This document shows, in pieces, positions 43,410-52,506 of a stretch of 64,000 nt of DNA. The notes under the pieces are model-generated. The model made no database searches. It saw only the letters and a program-made list of their open reading frames with translations, and was not told the origin of the DNA. The translations under genes and the position numbers were made by a program. Origin of the DNA: Nitrospiraceae bacterium (GTDB lineage Bacteria; Nitrospirota; Nitrospiria; Nitrospirales; Nitrospiraceae); assembly GCA_013140715.1 (NCBI GenBank), contig JABFSG010000081.1:1-64000 (forward strand), read 5' to 3'. Positions within the stretch are counted from its first letter, which is position 1; each line of letters opens with the position of its first letter.

Positions 43410-44744
43410 CTAGAGCACCAAGATTAGGTAAAGATCGTTGACGTTCGTGCCGGTGGGACCGGTGGTAATGAGATGTTGAAGTCTCTTGAGAGCGGGGTAG
43501 GTATCGTGGCGTTTCAATGCGCCATCGAGATCGACCGAGAGGCGTTGCGCGCGCCCCAGAGTATGACCATCGACGACAGCTCCGGCTGCGTCAGTCGGGC
43601 CGTCTGTGCCATCGGTGCCGATGGCCGCCACCCACACCCTGGCCAGACCGGCAATTTCCAAAGCGGCGGCTGCAGCGAATTCTTGCGCCCGCCCGCCGGT
43701 CCCTTTTCCCGTGACAGTCACGGTGGTTTCCCCGCCTGCCACCACGCAACAGGGTCTCTGCAGCGGTTTGCCACTGAGGGCAATTTTTTTCGCCAAGGCG
43801 CCAAACCGCTGTCCTGCCTCATGGGCATCTCCGATTATGGCGGGCGTTTGTGTATACGTTCGAAGCCCTGCTTCCCTCGCTGCGCAGGTTACGGCTGCGA
43901 TGGCCGCTGCGTTGTTTCCGACGATATGATGATGGACTCGGCGAAAGAGCGAGGAGCCGGGCTTCGGAGTCTCACCCACGAATCCCTGACATCCACGGTC
44001 GAGATGTTGACGCACTCGCTGTGGGATCGATCGCCAGATGCGATAGCGTTTCAGAACCTCGACCGCGTCGTGATAGGTCGTCGGATCTGGGGTTGTCGGC
44101 CCTGAGGCGATGGCGCTGAGGTCGTCGTCCAATACATCCGACAGAATCAGCGTTACAACGGTGGCTTCGGTCAACTCGGCGAGACGTCCGCCCTTGATGC
44201 GCGAGAGGTGTTTTCGGACAGTATTGATTTCTCGGATACTCGCTCCGCATCGCAAAAGCTCTCGTGTCGTTCGCTGCTTGTCGGCTAACGTGACTCCTGC
44301 AACAGGCGCAGGAAGCAAACTGGATGCGCCGCCTGACAGGAGCACGATCAAGAGGTCGCGTCGTCCAAGTTCTGCAGCTATGGCGTGGAGTCTGACGGCC
44401 GCCTGCTGGCCGGATCGATCAGGAACCGGGTGGCCTGCTTCCGCTACGGCAATCCGTTTCGTCGGCAGATTATGGCCGTACTTTACTACGACGAATCCGC
44501 CATGCAGCCGAGGCCCCAGCTTCTGTTCGACGGCCCGAGCCATGGAGGCTGTCGCTTTACCAGCCCCGACCACGATCACATGCTCATAGCGCTCCAGATC
44601 ATACCGGCGTCGGCCGATGATCAATTCTTCGCCATTTCTTGAGATGGCGTGACCGACCGCCCTATAGGCATCGACTGCAGCCAGTCCTCGAACGATTAAT
44701 TTCTTTAGAAGTGGCCTGATGGGAGAGGAAGGAATCTGTATCAC
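43410..44744 (-). CDS. Glycerate kinase, GckA/MOFRL type
   Basis: 444 residues. It phosphorylates D-glycerate, giving 2-phosphoglycerate in most class members. The N-terminal DUF4147 domain has VIVVGAGKATASMARAVEQ and LLSGGASSLLPAP; the C-terminal MOFRL domain has CVVAGGETTVTVTGKGTGGRAQEF and AIGTDGTDGPTDAAGA. Next to the PEP-utilising enzyme, it suggests a link between glycerate/photorespiratory-type carbon and PEP, but this is inferred. Confidence 0.93.
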   Translation of the reverse strand: MIQIPSSPIRPLLKKLIVRGLAAVDAYRAVGHAISRNGEELIIGRRRYDLERYEHVIVVGAGKATASMARAVEQKLGPRLHGGFVVVKYGHNLPTKRIAVAEAGHPVPDRSGQQAAVRLHAIAAELGRRDLLIVLLSGGASSLLPAPVAGVTLADKQRTTRELLRCGASIREINTVRKHLSRIKGGRLAELTEATVVTLILSDVLDDDLSAIASGPTTPDPTTYHDAVEVLKRYRIWRSIPQRVRQHLDRGCQGFVGETPKPGSSLFRRVHHHIVGNNAAAIAAVTCAAREAGLRTYTQTPAIIGDAHEAGQRFGALAKKIALSGKPLQRPCCVVAGGETTVTVTGKGTGGRAQEFAAAAALEIAGLARVWVAAIGTDGTDGPTDAAGAVVDGHTLGRAQRLSVDLDGALKRHDTYPALKRLQHLITTGPTGTNVNDLYLILVL

Positions 44745-44836
44745 GCTGGCGATGGACTAGCAGGCTTCGGAAAAACAATTATCATACGCCGGAACTTCAC
44801 TGGCCCGTAGGTCTGAGACAATAGGAGTGCACCGCG

Positions 44837-44957
44837 CAGGATGCTCAAAAAGTCCGCCAGCAAGGCAGCAGCAAGCGAAAAGGCGAGGCGTACGCTTCGG
44901 TACGTTGAGCCTCTAATCGCGGCGAGAACGAAGCTGGAGGATTTTTTCAGCATCCTG
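44837..44957. repeat. Structured palindromic repeat, copy 2 (121 bp)
   Basis: Outer arms CAGGATGCTCAAAAAGTC (44837-44854) and ATTTTTTCAGCATCCTG (44941-44957) pair; an inner hairpin is built on CGTAC...GTACG. It matches copy 1 at 10837-10958 in orientation, length and inner sequence (CAAGGC, CGAGGCGTAC, GTACGTTGAG, GCGAGAACG). Arm sequences differ between copies while staying self-complementary. Its end abuts the TAG stop codon (44960-44958) of the minus-strand transglycosylase gene. Confidence 0.75.
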
Positions 44958-46025
44958 CTAGGGAGTCTTGTCTTGAACGAAGCAGCGATTCGGACAAGTC
45001 TGCCTCGGGACTCTCATCTGATAGGTCCCGCGTGGGAGCGTGTCCTTCTTGAACTCAGGATTCAGCATCTTGAGCTCCAAGAAATAGGTCCCAAATTCCT
45101 CGGCGATCGAGGTAAGGGCCCGCTGGGTATCTTTTACGTTGACGGTGACCGTCTCGGTTTCCATCGGCATATACAGGTCTTTTCTACTTAGGCCCAGGTA
45201 CTTTTCCGGCTGCGAGTAGATTTCCTTGGCAGCGATGATTCTAGGGACATAGCGCATCGTTTCCCGTGGCCCATGCATCTTCCAATAGTCAGTGATCTTC
45301 TGTTCCTTGAGCAGCTTGCGCACCCGCTCCTCACCGGCATTGTAGGATGCCATGGCCATAAACCAATCGTTCTCTTTGAAGTCTTTGAGATACTTGAGGT
45401 ACTTCACTGCCGCTTCGGTGGACATCTCCAAGTTGCGTCGTTCGTCCCGTACGGCATCGCTTTTGAGGCTATACCGTCGCCCGGTGGAAGGAATGAACTG
45501 CCAGGGTCCCGAGGCTTTTGCCTTTGAGTAGGCAGCGGCCACACATTTGCTTTCCACCAGCAGCATGTACTTGAGGTCATCCGGCAACCCGGCATCCGCC
45601 AGTTGTTTTTCGGCGGGTGGGAAACAGCGTCCGGTTCGCTTGGCCAGGATGATACTCTCACCTTGATCTTCTAAGAACTGATAGAACTCATACTCGATAC
45701 GCTCACGTACCTGCCAATTATCGAGCGGGATCGGTTGGCCGGCAAAGGTCAGCTTGTCAGGCAGCTTGAATGAACTGAGGAAATAGCGCTCGCCCTCCCG
45801 TTTGATTTCCGGAAGAATAACGAGGCGACCTTCTGGCTCATTGGAGTTTTCGAGGGAATCGAGCAGGTTCGCCTCTCGATCCAGTTCTCCATTGGCTCCG
45901 GAGCGAGGGGCAGTTTCTCTTGCCTCGGAATGTTCTGATGGAGGCAGTGCCCCAGCTGTAATCGGAAGCGTGATCACTGCCCACAACCCACTGAGCGCCA
46001 GTATTCGCCGAAGCCACGTTGTCAT
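44958..46025 (-). CDS. Lytic murein transglycosylase (MltD-like SLT domain)
   Basis: 355 residues, secreted. A signal peptide (ILALSGLWAVITLPITAGAL) leads to an SLT lysozyme-like domain: DDLKYMLLVESKCVAAAYSKAKASGPWQFIPSTGRRY contains the catalytic Glu, and MAMASYNAGEERV is the second motif. A C-terminal stretch (VTVNVKDTQRALTSIAEEF) may be a single LysM-like remnant. It cleaves peptidoglycan glycan strands. ATG 46025 follows AGGA; the frame is open to 46073. The stop codon is directly followed by the structured repeat. Confidence 0.88.
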   Translation of the reverse strand: MTTWLRRILALSGLWAVITLPITAGALPPSEHSEARETAPRSGANGELDREANLLDSLENSNEPEGRLVILPEIKREGERYFLSSFKLPDKLTFAGQPIPLDNWQVRERIEYEFYQFLEDQGESIILAKRTGRCFPPAEKQLADAGLPDDLKYMLLVESKCVAAAYSKAKASGPWQFIPSTGRRYSLKSDAVRDERRNLEMSTEAAVKYLKYLKDFKENDWFMAMASYNAGEERVRKLLKEQKITDYWKMHGPRETMRYVPRIIAAKEIYSQPEKYLGLSRKDLYMPMETETVTVNVKDTQRALTSIAEEFGTYFLELKMLNPEFKKDTLPRGTYQMRVPRQTCPNRCFVQDKTP

Positions 46026-46142
46026 GCCAATCCTGCCTCCTACTTGCAATGAACGGTCTAAAGTCGAACGCATATGCTAACAGCCCGGCAGGGGACCGGC
46101 AAGCATGATCGATTTTCGCATTCGTGCTAGACTGCGCCGACT

Positions 46143-46865
46143 ATGCGTGCGCTGACCCTCCTCAACAGTCGCATCACCCAGTGCACCGCTTGCCCTCGGC
46201 TCGTTACCTATCGGGAGGCGATCGCAACAGAGAAAAGGAAGCAGTTTGAAAACTGGACCTATTGGGGCCGTCCGGTCCCTGGATTCGGGGATGCCCAGGC
46301 CCGACTCTACGTGCTCGGACTGGCGCCAGCCGCTCATGGCGGCAATCGGACCGGGCGTGTATTTACAGGCGATCGGAGCGGAGACTGGTTGTATGACGCC
46401 TTACATCGATTTGGTTTCGCCAACCAACCAGGCTCTCACCATCGGGATGACGGGCTGAAACTATCGGATTGTTACATCGGCGCCACTGTCCGTTGCGCGC
46501 CACCAGACAACAAACCGGCGCCTCAAGAGTTCACGGCCTGCCGTCCTTATTTGCGTGAAGAGCTCCGGTTGTTAAAGAAGGTTCGAGTGGTGGTGGCGCT
46601 GGGCAAGATTGCGTTCGATCACTACCTGAAAGCCTGTCGAGAGGAAGGGCGACAACTTCCCTCACCTCTCCCGAAGTTTTCCCATGGAATTGTCAGGGTC
46701 CTGCCGTGGAACACGACACTGATCGGCTCGTACCATCCAAGCCAGCAAAATACCTTCACCGGTAAACTCACCAGACCGATGTTCCACCATATTTTTGCAA
46801 CGGCTCGAGAACGACTTATCGAGCTGGATCGCACAGGATCTGGTTCGATAAGCCCTACTTCTTAG
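46143..46865 (+). CDS. Uracil-DNA glycosylase family 5 (UdgB type)
   Basis: 240 residues. [27 protein letters not shown] is the family 5 motif A, lacking the usual catalytic Asp/Asn, and [16 protein letters not shown] is motif C. Cys residues in [14 protein letters not shown] and TACRPY are positioned for a 4Fe-4S cluster. It removes uracil and other deaminated bases. A TAGACT box 9 nt before the ATG hints at a near-leaderless transcript. The last 11 bp overlap the convergent transaldolase gene. Confidence 0.92.
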   Translation: MRALTLLNSRITQCTACPRLVTYREAIATEKRKQFENWTYWGRPVPGFGDAQARLYVLGLAPAAHGGNRTGRVFTGDRSGDWLYDALHRFGFANQPGSHHRDDGLKLSDCYIGATVRCAPPDNKPAPQEFTACRPYLREELRLLKKVRVVVALGKIAFDHYLKACREEGRQLPSPLPKFSHGIVRVLPWNTTLIGSYHPSQQNTFTGKLTRPMFHHIFATARERLIELDRTGSGSISPTS

Positions 46866-47502
46866 TTTGAGCCTCCCAGTCCGCCAGGAACTTTTTCAGC
46901 CCGCTATCCGTCAGTGGATGTTTCACCATCATTTGAAATATCGTGAAGGGCATCGTGCAGATATGCCCACCGGCTAGCGCAGCTTCGACTACATGCTGAG
47001 GATGGCGAACGCTCGCAACCAAGACGAGGGTCTTATAATCGTAGTTCTTGTAAATGGTCAGAATCTGGCGAATCAGCTCCATCCCATTCGAACTGATGTC
47101 GTCGAGTCGACCGATAAAGGGAGAGACGCACCAGGCACCGGCTTTTGCTGCAAGGAGCGCCTGGGTTGGAGAAAAGCACAAGGTAACATTTACCTTGATG
47201 CCCTCCGCAGCCAATCTCTTGGTGGCCTTCAACCCTTCCGCAATCAACGGCACCTTTACGACGATGTTCTTATGGATCTTCGCAAGCCCCTTCCCTTCCT
47301 TGACCATGGCATCGGCTTCGAGGCTGACGACTTCCGCGCTGATCGGTCCGTCCACGATGTTGCAGATCTCGACGAGCATTTCTTTAAAGCTGCGCCCTTC
47401 CTTGGCGACGAGCGACGGATTTGTCGTGACTCCGTCAAGCAGTCCGAGGCTGGCCGCTTCCTGAATCTCTTTGACGTTGGCGGTATCGAGAAAGAATTTC
47501 AT
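46855..47502 (-). CDS. Transaldolase / fructose-6-phosphate aldolase, small type
   Basis: 215 residues, the compact TalC/FSA form. [30 protein letters not shown], the Schiff-base lysine in [31 protein letters not shown] and SPFIGRLDD are all present. It acts in the non-oxidative pentose-phosphate pathway (or as an aldolase); the two cannot be told apart by motif. Convergent with the UdgB gene. Confidence 0.93.
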   Translation of the reverse strand: MKFFLDTANVKEIQEAASLGLLDGVTTNPSLVAKEGRSFKEMLVEICNIVDGPISAEVVSLEADAMVKEGKGLAKIHKNIVVKVPLIAEGLKATKRLAAEGIKVNVTLCFSPTQALLAAKAGAWCVSPFIGRLDDISSNGMELIRQILTIYKNYDYKTLVLVASVRHPQHVVEAALAGGHICTMPFTIFQMMVKHPLTDSGLKKFLADWEAQTKK

Positions 47503-47609
47503 GGTCTTATCCTTTCATGTCGTGATGAAAAATCCTCGTGCTCGATTCGTTATCGGTCATTCTATGAAGAACTCAACCCGACTGCAATCTTCTCCCGGCA
47601 TATGCCGGT

Positions 47610-47638
47610 TTGACAGGCCCCAGACCGGCGGTTAGAAT
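47610..47638 (+). promoter_or_regulatory. Strong sigma-70 promoter of the lipoprotein gene
   Basis: TTGACA (47610-47615), 17-nt spacer, TAGAAT (47633-47638). The leader would be about 50 nt and contains GAGGAGA before the ATG at 47698. Confidence 0.65.
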
Positions 47639-47697
47639 CCGGCTGTTCATCAGCGGCTGAACTTTGCGTATATCTACACGACCGAGGAGAGTGCAAG

Positions 47698-48009
47698 ATG
47701 CAACGATTTGCTTGGGCGCTCCTATTCAGTCTGGCTCTGGCCGGATGCGGCAGTAGTAATCCCTATCTTGAACAGTCGCTCAAACCGGCCGAGCTCCAGG
47801 GCAAGGACAAGGCCTGGTTTGAGAAGAACTGGGGAATGCCGAGCGGCAAGGCCTCAAGATTTTTTGGCGGAGAAACCTGGACCTACTATCGTATTGCCGG
47901 TGGCAAATCAGGGCCGCCCCTCTTTAACTTCTCCCCCAATCAGTGTCAGATCACGCTCAAGTTCGACAAAGAAGAAAAGCTTTCCGACTCTAGTTACTCT
48001 GGCTGTTAA
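47698..48009 (+). CDS. Small lipoprotein of unknown function
   Basis: 103 residues. The signal peptide ends in the lipobox LAGC. The mature part (KAWFEKNWGMPSGKASRFFG, TWTYYRIAGG, CQITLKFDKEEKL) resembles the SmpA/BamE-like fold in pattern, but the match is too weak to name. The ribosome binding site is GAGGAGA. It ends in a 4-bp overlap with the convergent YHS gene. Confidence 0.75.
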   Translation: MQRFAWALLFSLALAGCGSSNPYLEQSLKPAELQGKDKAWFEKNWGMPSGKASRFFGGETWTYYRIAGGKSGPPLFNFSPNQCQITLKFDKEEKLSDSSYSGC

Positions 48010-48257
48010 CCGGCGAGCTTTTCCTGGAATTTCTGCGCGCAGGATCGACTGCAGAAGTAATAGGTTTGCCCCCCAATTTCTTCTGTTATAGCCGTTCCTC
48101 TTGGAACAAACACCAGACAGACAGGATCCTGAACCATGTGATTTTTACCTGGGGCAAGACGCTCGGGTTCGTTTCGCCCTTTGATCTTCTGGACGGCCCG
48201 CCGGATGAGAAAGTACAGTACGACAAGTAGTCCAAGAGCGAGAAGAATTCTATACAT
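48006..48257 (-). CDS. Membrane-anchored YHS/TRASH-type domain protein
   Basis: 83 residues. An N-terminal membrane helix (ILLALGLLVVLYFLIRRAV) is followed by a YHS-like metal-binding domain: MVQDPVCLVFVPRG, GGQTYYFCSRSCAQKFQEKL, with three Cys. Such domains bind metals and are often near metal or cytochrome systems. ATG 48257 is chosen so that the helix begins the protein; the frame extends to 48284. Confidence 0.85.
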   Translation of the reverse strand: MYRILLALGLLVVLYFLIRRAVQKIKGRNEPERLAPGKNHMVQDPVCLVFVPRGTAITEEIGGQTYYFCSRSCAQKFQEKLAG

Positions 48258-48471
48258 AGTGGTAGGCTCTTCCTGATACCACAATCCTATGGGACAGCAC
48301 CATCGCTGTCAAGGATCCCATAATCTGTTCAGGCTAATTAACTAACGAATTTTCATTCATTCTCTCTACCAAATGGCCTAACTAGATATGAGCGGATGGG
48401 CCTACCCCTGAAGGCGACCCAGTACTTCAGGTGGATATGCTTCCTTTTTCTATTTATGGTAGATTGCCGCC

Positions 48472-48624
48472 ATGATGATTTGTGATAAATGCCGAGGGGC
48501 GATGTTACCGGAGCGGGCAGTGGATCTGAACGCAGGACTTGCGATCACAGTATTTGCTTGTTTGAATTGTGGTCGAAGAAAATCTGCGGATCAGGAACCT
48601 CGGCCTATTACCGCAAGACATTAA
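48472..48624 (+). CDS. Small CxxC...CxxC putative zinc-binding protein
   Basis: 50 residues: MMICDKCRGAML at the start and ACLNCGRRK near residue 33, two CxxC pairs as in the protein at 39097-39267. The two differ in most other positions, so they are distant paralogues. ATG 48472 or 48475 may start. It is followed 12 bp later by another small gene. Confidence 0.65.
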   Translation: MMICDKCRGAMLPERAVDLNAGLAITVFACLNCGRRKSADQEPRPITARH

Positions 48625-48636
48625 CCGGCGCCATGT

Positions 48637-48828
48637 ATGATAGCGAAACCGCTCACGTACGACGAGCATAAAGCAGCTGAAGCTGCCTTTCGCGGGTATC
48701 CGCCCAACCCTGATTGGACGGGCTCTGCCCAAGAAATTTATGTCCGCCTCTGCGCAGCCATCGCCAAACGAAGAGCCACGTCTCTCGACCCCGCAAACGA
48801 GCGGGAGCTTGAGGAAGTGGGTCGATAA
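48637..48828 (+). CDS. Small protein of unknown function
   Basis: 63 residues with TYDEHKAAEAAFRGYPPNPD and SAQEIYVRLCAAIAKR. I have seen this xxKAAEAAFxGxPxNPxW pattern in small uncharacterised proteins of several phyla but cannot name the family. It probably shares a transcript with the zinc-binding protein upstream. The following 294 bp before dapB show no gene. Confidence 0.55.
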   Translation: MIAKPLTYDEHKAAEAAFRGYPPNPDWTGSAQEIYVRLCAAIAKRRATSLDPANERELEEVGR

Positions 48829-49122
48829 CTCCAGATTCGTTCGGTCCTCTACTCCCATCCTTATCCAAGCCTATCAATTACCCTGCTCAGCTCTCTGTTC
48901 AATTATTACAGGATCTACGCGACACCGCGGCCAGCTCTTGCACATAATATAGAGTTTTACCGGAGTCTTCTGCCTGCGCCATACGGCAGCCGCTCCTGTA
49001 TCTATCCAACTTCCTGGCGGTTGATGCGAGTTCGACGGTACTTTGGCTGAACGTTCATCACGCTAGCAGATGCTTTCCGGGCAGCTTCAGAGCGTGGGGA
49101 GTTGGAACAGAAAGAGAAACAA

Positions 49123-49926
49123 CTATCGTAAGCCCAGCACATCCATCATGTCGTACAAGCCTGGAGGTTGCCGGGCTACCCACTGAGCGGCACGCAAGGC
49201 CCCTCCGGCAAAGGTATCTCGGCTACTCGCTCGATGTGTCACTTCGATGCGTTCACCCATTCCGCCGAAGATGATTGTGTGGTCGCCGACGATGTCGCCG
49301 GCACGGATCGTTTGAATTCCGATCTCGCCCTTCTTCCGTTCTCCAATCAGGCCTTTTCTGGCATAGACGCCGACCTCATTCAGATCGCGACTCACAGCTT
49401 TTGCCAAGACTTCCGCAATCTTGAGCGCCGTACCACTCGGTGCATCTTTTTTGAGACGATGGTGCGCTTCGATCACCTCGATGTCGTATTCGTCCCCTAG
49501 AGTTTTTGCCATCTCACTGATGACTTTGTAGATGAGGTTGATCCCCACGCTCATATTGGGAGAGGAAACACAGGGAGCTTGGCATGCGAGGGACTGTAGC
49601 TCTTCAATCTGGGAAGCGGAGAACCCCGTTGTGCCGATTACCATGGCTCGTCGGTGTTTTGCCGTTGCGCGTAAGTGCGCTAATGTCGCTTCTGGAGAGG
49701 AAAAATCGATGGTTACATCGCTCCTGTCAAGAAGCGCCGAAAAATCGTCGGTAATTGGAACAGCTGCATGGCCACAGCCTGCTGTCTCTCCTGCGTCGTC
49801 ACCCAGCGCGCGATGGCCCTTCCCTTCGATGGCGCCGGTCAACGTCAAGACGGAAGAATCCTTAATCAGCGCAACCAATCGACAGCCCATGCGACCAGCA
49901 GCCCCTGCAACGATGACCTTGACCAT
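49123..49926 (-). CDS. dapB: 4-hydroxy-tetrahydrodipicolinate reductase
   Basis: 267 residues, full length. It reduces the DapA product with NAD(P)H in lysine/diaminopimelate synthesis. VIVAGAAGRMGCRLVAL binds NAD(P); VIEAHHRLKKDAPSGTALKIAE is the family signature with catalytic His and Lys. Last gene of the arginine-lysine cluster, 23 bp after dapA. Confidence 0.96.
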   Translation of the reverse strand: MVKVIVAGAAGRMGCRLVALIKDSSVLTLTGAIEGKGHRALGDDAGETAGCGHAAVPITDDFSALLDRSDVTIDFSSPEATLAHLRATAKHRRAMVIGTTGFSASQIEELQSLACQAPCVSSPNMSVGINLIYKVISEMAKTLGDEYDIEVIEAHHRLKKDAPSGTALKIAEVLAKAVSRDLNEVGVYARKGLIGERKKGEIGIQTIRAGDIVGDHTIIFGGMGERIEVTHRASSRDTFAGGALRAAQWVARQPPGLYDMMDVLGLR

Positions 49927-49949
49927 TCCCTTATCCCTCGCGCCTCACG

Positions 49950-50822
49950 CTAGATGAGGCCCGCGTCCTTTAAGACTCTTGTCAACTGGTCTTTCGTTTC
50001 GGGCGCCATGGCACAGAGCGGCAGCCGTAGCTCAGGATCGATTTTCCCCATCAGGCCTAATGCAGTTTTTACCGGGATTGGGTTGGTCTCGTAAAAGAGC
50101 GCGTTGAACAGCGGCGACAAGGCAAAATGCACTCGGCGTGCTTCGTCGATGCGTCCGCTCAAGAAGGCCTGGACCAACTGAGCCATTTCGGATGGAACAA
50201 CGTTCGAGGTCACGCTGATGACCCCTTTCCCTCCAACCGCCATCATAGGCAAGGTTAGGGCATCATCTCCTGCCAGGACCGTGATTCGGTCGCCGCAGGC
50301 ACGCGCAATCTCTGAGGCCTGCTGGACCGATCCGCTCCCCTCTTTGATTCCGACAATATTCTGTATGCCGCAAAGCCTCGCGACCGTGGGCGGCAACATA
50401 TTCACCCCGGTTCGCCCAGGAATGTTATACAGAACTTGTGGAATGTCCACCGACTCGGCAATCGCTTTGTAATGCCGGTATAGTCCCTCTTGTGTCGGCT
50501 TGTTGTAATAGGGGGTAATGATCAGCGCCCCATCGGCGCCTGCCTGCTTGGCGTGTTTCGTGAGCGACACGGCTTCCGCCGTACTGTTGGAGCCGGTACC
50601 GGCAATCACAGGGACGCGCCGGTTAACCACCTCGACGGTCAGTTCGATCACACGGTGATGTTCTTGGTGTGTGAGGGTGGCGGATTCTCCGGTGGTGCCG
50701 CAGGGCACAATCCCGTTCGTCCCGCTGGCAATTTGCCATTCGATGAGATCGCCGAAGGCCCGTTCGTCGACTACGCCATTCCGGAACGGGGTCACAATTG
50801 CAATCAACGCGCCTGTAAACAT
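49950..50822 (-). CDS. dapA: 4-hydroxy-tetrahydrodipicolinate synthase
   Basis: 290 residues. It condenses pyruvate with aspartate semialdehyde. GALIAIVTPFRNGVVD, GTTGESATLTHQEH, the Tyr in VLYNIPGRTGVNM and the Schiff-base Lys in NIVGIKEGSGS are all present. The start at ATG 50822 follows GGAGGGGG. It lies 41 bp after lysA. Confidence 0.96.
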   Translation of the reverse strand: MFTGALIAIVTPFRNGVVDERAFGDLIEWQIASGTNGIVPCGTTGESATLTHQEHHRVIELTVEVVNRRVPVIAGTGSNSTAEAVSLTKHAKQAGADGALIITPYYNKPTQEGLYRHYKAIAESVDIPQVLYNIPGRTGVNMLPPTVARLCGIQNIVGIKEGSGSVQQASEIARACGDRITVLAGDDALTLPMMAVGGKGVISVTSNVVPSEMAQLVQAFLSGRIDEARRVHFALSPLFNALFYETNPIPVKTALGLMGKIDPELRLPLCAMAPETKDQLTRVLKDAGLI

Positions 50823-50863
50823 GTGACCCCCTCCGCCGTAACCGTATTTGTCTTGCCGAGTCT

Positions 50864-52126
50864 TCAACCGAGAAATGCTGGGATGGTCTCGCCCTTCACC
50901 AGATCGTCGTAGGTTTCCCGAGTCTTGATGACGTGGATTTCTCCACCTTTGATCAGGACTTCCGGAATCCGTGGCCGCGAATTGTAATTGGAGGCCATCA
51001 CAAACCCATAGGCCCCAGCACTCATCACCGCCAGCATGTCGCCCGGGTTGACCTCCGGCAGCGACCGGTCCTTTGCCAGAAAATCGCCGGACTCACAGAC
51101 TGGGCCGACCACATCTACGATGTGCTTGGGCCGCTGCAATATTGCCTCAGACAAGGGACGAATTTCGTGATAGGCCCCATAGAGGCTCGGTCTGATCAGG
51201 TCGTTCATTGCCGCATCGACGATAAGAAACCGTTTCGCTTCTCCGTCCTTCCGATACAGCACCTTCGTGACGAGAATGCCGGCATTACCGACGATGACAC
51301 GGCCTGGTTCCATAACGAGGGTCACATTCAAATTTTTCAAAAGCGGCGAGACAGCATCCGCAAGATCCTGTGGCAGCGGCGGCGTTTCATCCGAGTAAGT
51401 AATCCCAAGACCACCGCCGATATTGACGTATCGGATGTCGATACTCTGGGTCTTCAGAGCTTCGACCAGTTTCACCACCTTCTTGACGGCCTCGACAAAA
51501 GGGGTGACTTCCGTCAACTGCGACCCGATGTGCTTATGAACCCCGACGACATCGATGTTGGGGAGAGAGGAAGCCAGTGTAAATTCTTCGAGGGCTCGAT
51601 CAGCGGCGATTCCGAACTTGCTCTTCTTAAGGCCGGTTGAAATATAGGGATGGGTTTTCGGATCGATGTCGGGATTGATGCGCAGTGCGACCCTGGCCTT
51701 GGTTCCGACAGCCATCGCGACTTCATTAATGGCCTGCAGCTCAGCGGAAGATTCAACGTTGAACATAAGGATGTCGGCCTTCAAGGCCTCACGAATTTCT
51801 TCCGAGGTCTTGCCGACACCTGCGAATACGATCTTTGAGGGGGGAACGCCGGCCTTGAGGGCCCGGAAGAGCTCTCCGCCCGATACAATGTCGACGCCGC
51901 TTCCTTCTTGTGCCATGAGACGGAGAATCGCAATATTGGAATTGGCCTTCATGGCGAAGGCAATGACATGGGGTATGCTCTTGAAGGCTCCGTCGTACGC
52001 TCGAAAATGGCGTACGAGGGTCTCGTAGCTATAGATATAGCATGGCGTGCCGACTTCTTTCGCAATCCGGCTGACCGGCACCTGTTCGCAATAGAGTTCA
52101 CCCTGTCGATACTCGAAACTATGCAT
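50864..52126 (-). CDS. lysA: Diaminopimelate decarboxylase
   Basis: 420 residues, PLP-dependent, making lysine from meso-diaminopimelate. AFAMKANSNIAIL holds the PLP lysine; SGGELFRALKAG, HIGSQLTEVTPF, IGGGLGITY and GPVCESGDFLAKDR are family motifs. ATG 52126 is the domain-supported start; the frame extends to 52180. Confidence 0.96.
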   Translation of the reverse strand: MHSFEYRQGELYCEQVPVSRIAKEVGTPCYIYSYETLVRHFRAYDGAFKSIPHVIAFAMKANSNIAILRLMAQEGSGVDIVSGGELFRALKAGVPPSKIVFAGVGKTSEEIREALKADILMFNVESSAELQAINEVAMAVGTKARVALRINPDIDPKTHPYISTGLKKSKFGIAADRALEEFTLASSLPNIDVVGVHKHIGSQLTEVTPFVEAVKKVVKLVEALKTQSIDIRYVNIGGGLGITYSDETPPLPQDLADAVSPLLKNLNVTLVMEPGRVIVGNAGILVTKVLYRKDGEAKRFLIVDAAMNDLIRPSLYGAYHEIRPLSEAILQRPKHIVDVVGPVCESGDFLAKDRSLPEVNPGDMLAVMSAGAYGFVMASNYNSRPRIPEVLIKGGEIHVIKTRETYDDLVKGETIPAFLG

Positions 52127-52239
52127 CAGACGAATCTTTCGTGAGGTGATGGTGTGCTTCAGTCGACCGTCAACGTGCAACGCGCTTCAGTATAGCTGTA
52201 TCCGATCTCACAGATCCACCAGCTGAGCCGGTTGCCATA

Positions 52240-52506
52240 TCACCTCGTTCCCACCGGTTGTAACGGGGGTAGATTGACATCCTGTCCCTCGAGCGGTGAG
52301 TCCGGTTCCGGCTCGTTGGACTCAGTGGCCTCTGTGGCTTTACGCCTGGTCTCTGCTATCGATTCTAATTTTTTCTGCCGTTCGATGGTCGCATTCACAC
52401 CGACATTTTCAGGAGGAATCGGCGATCCCACGGCTCCGCAGCCTGTCAACAATCCCATCACTGTACCTGCCATGATGGATGCCGCACCTGCCGTGCGCAT
52501 CTTCAC
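52240..52506 (-). CDS. Small lipoprotein in the argH-lysA gap (LptM-like position)
   Basis: 88 residues. The signal peptide ends in the lipobox LTGC, followed by GAVGSPIPPENVG and a charged tail with Pro. In proteobacteria a short lipoprotein, LptM/YifL, is encoded beside lysA or dapF and assists LptD assembly; this one has the same position and general look, but I see no firm sequence match. Its ATG overlaps the argH stop by 4 bp. Confidence 0.7.
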   Translation of the reverse strand: MKMRTAGAASIMAGTVMGLLTGCGAVGSPIPPENVGVNATIERQKKLESIAETRRKATEATESNEPEPDSPLEGQDVNLPPLQPVGTR

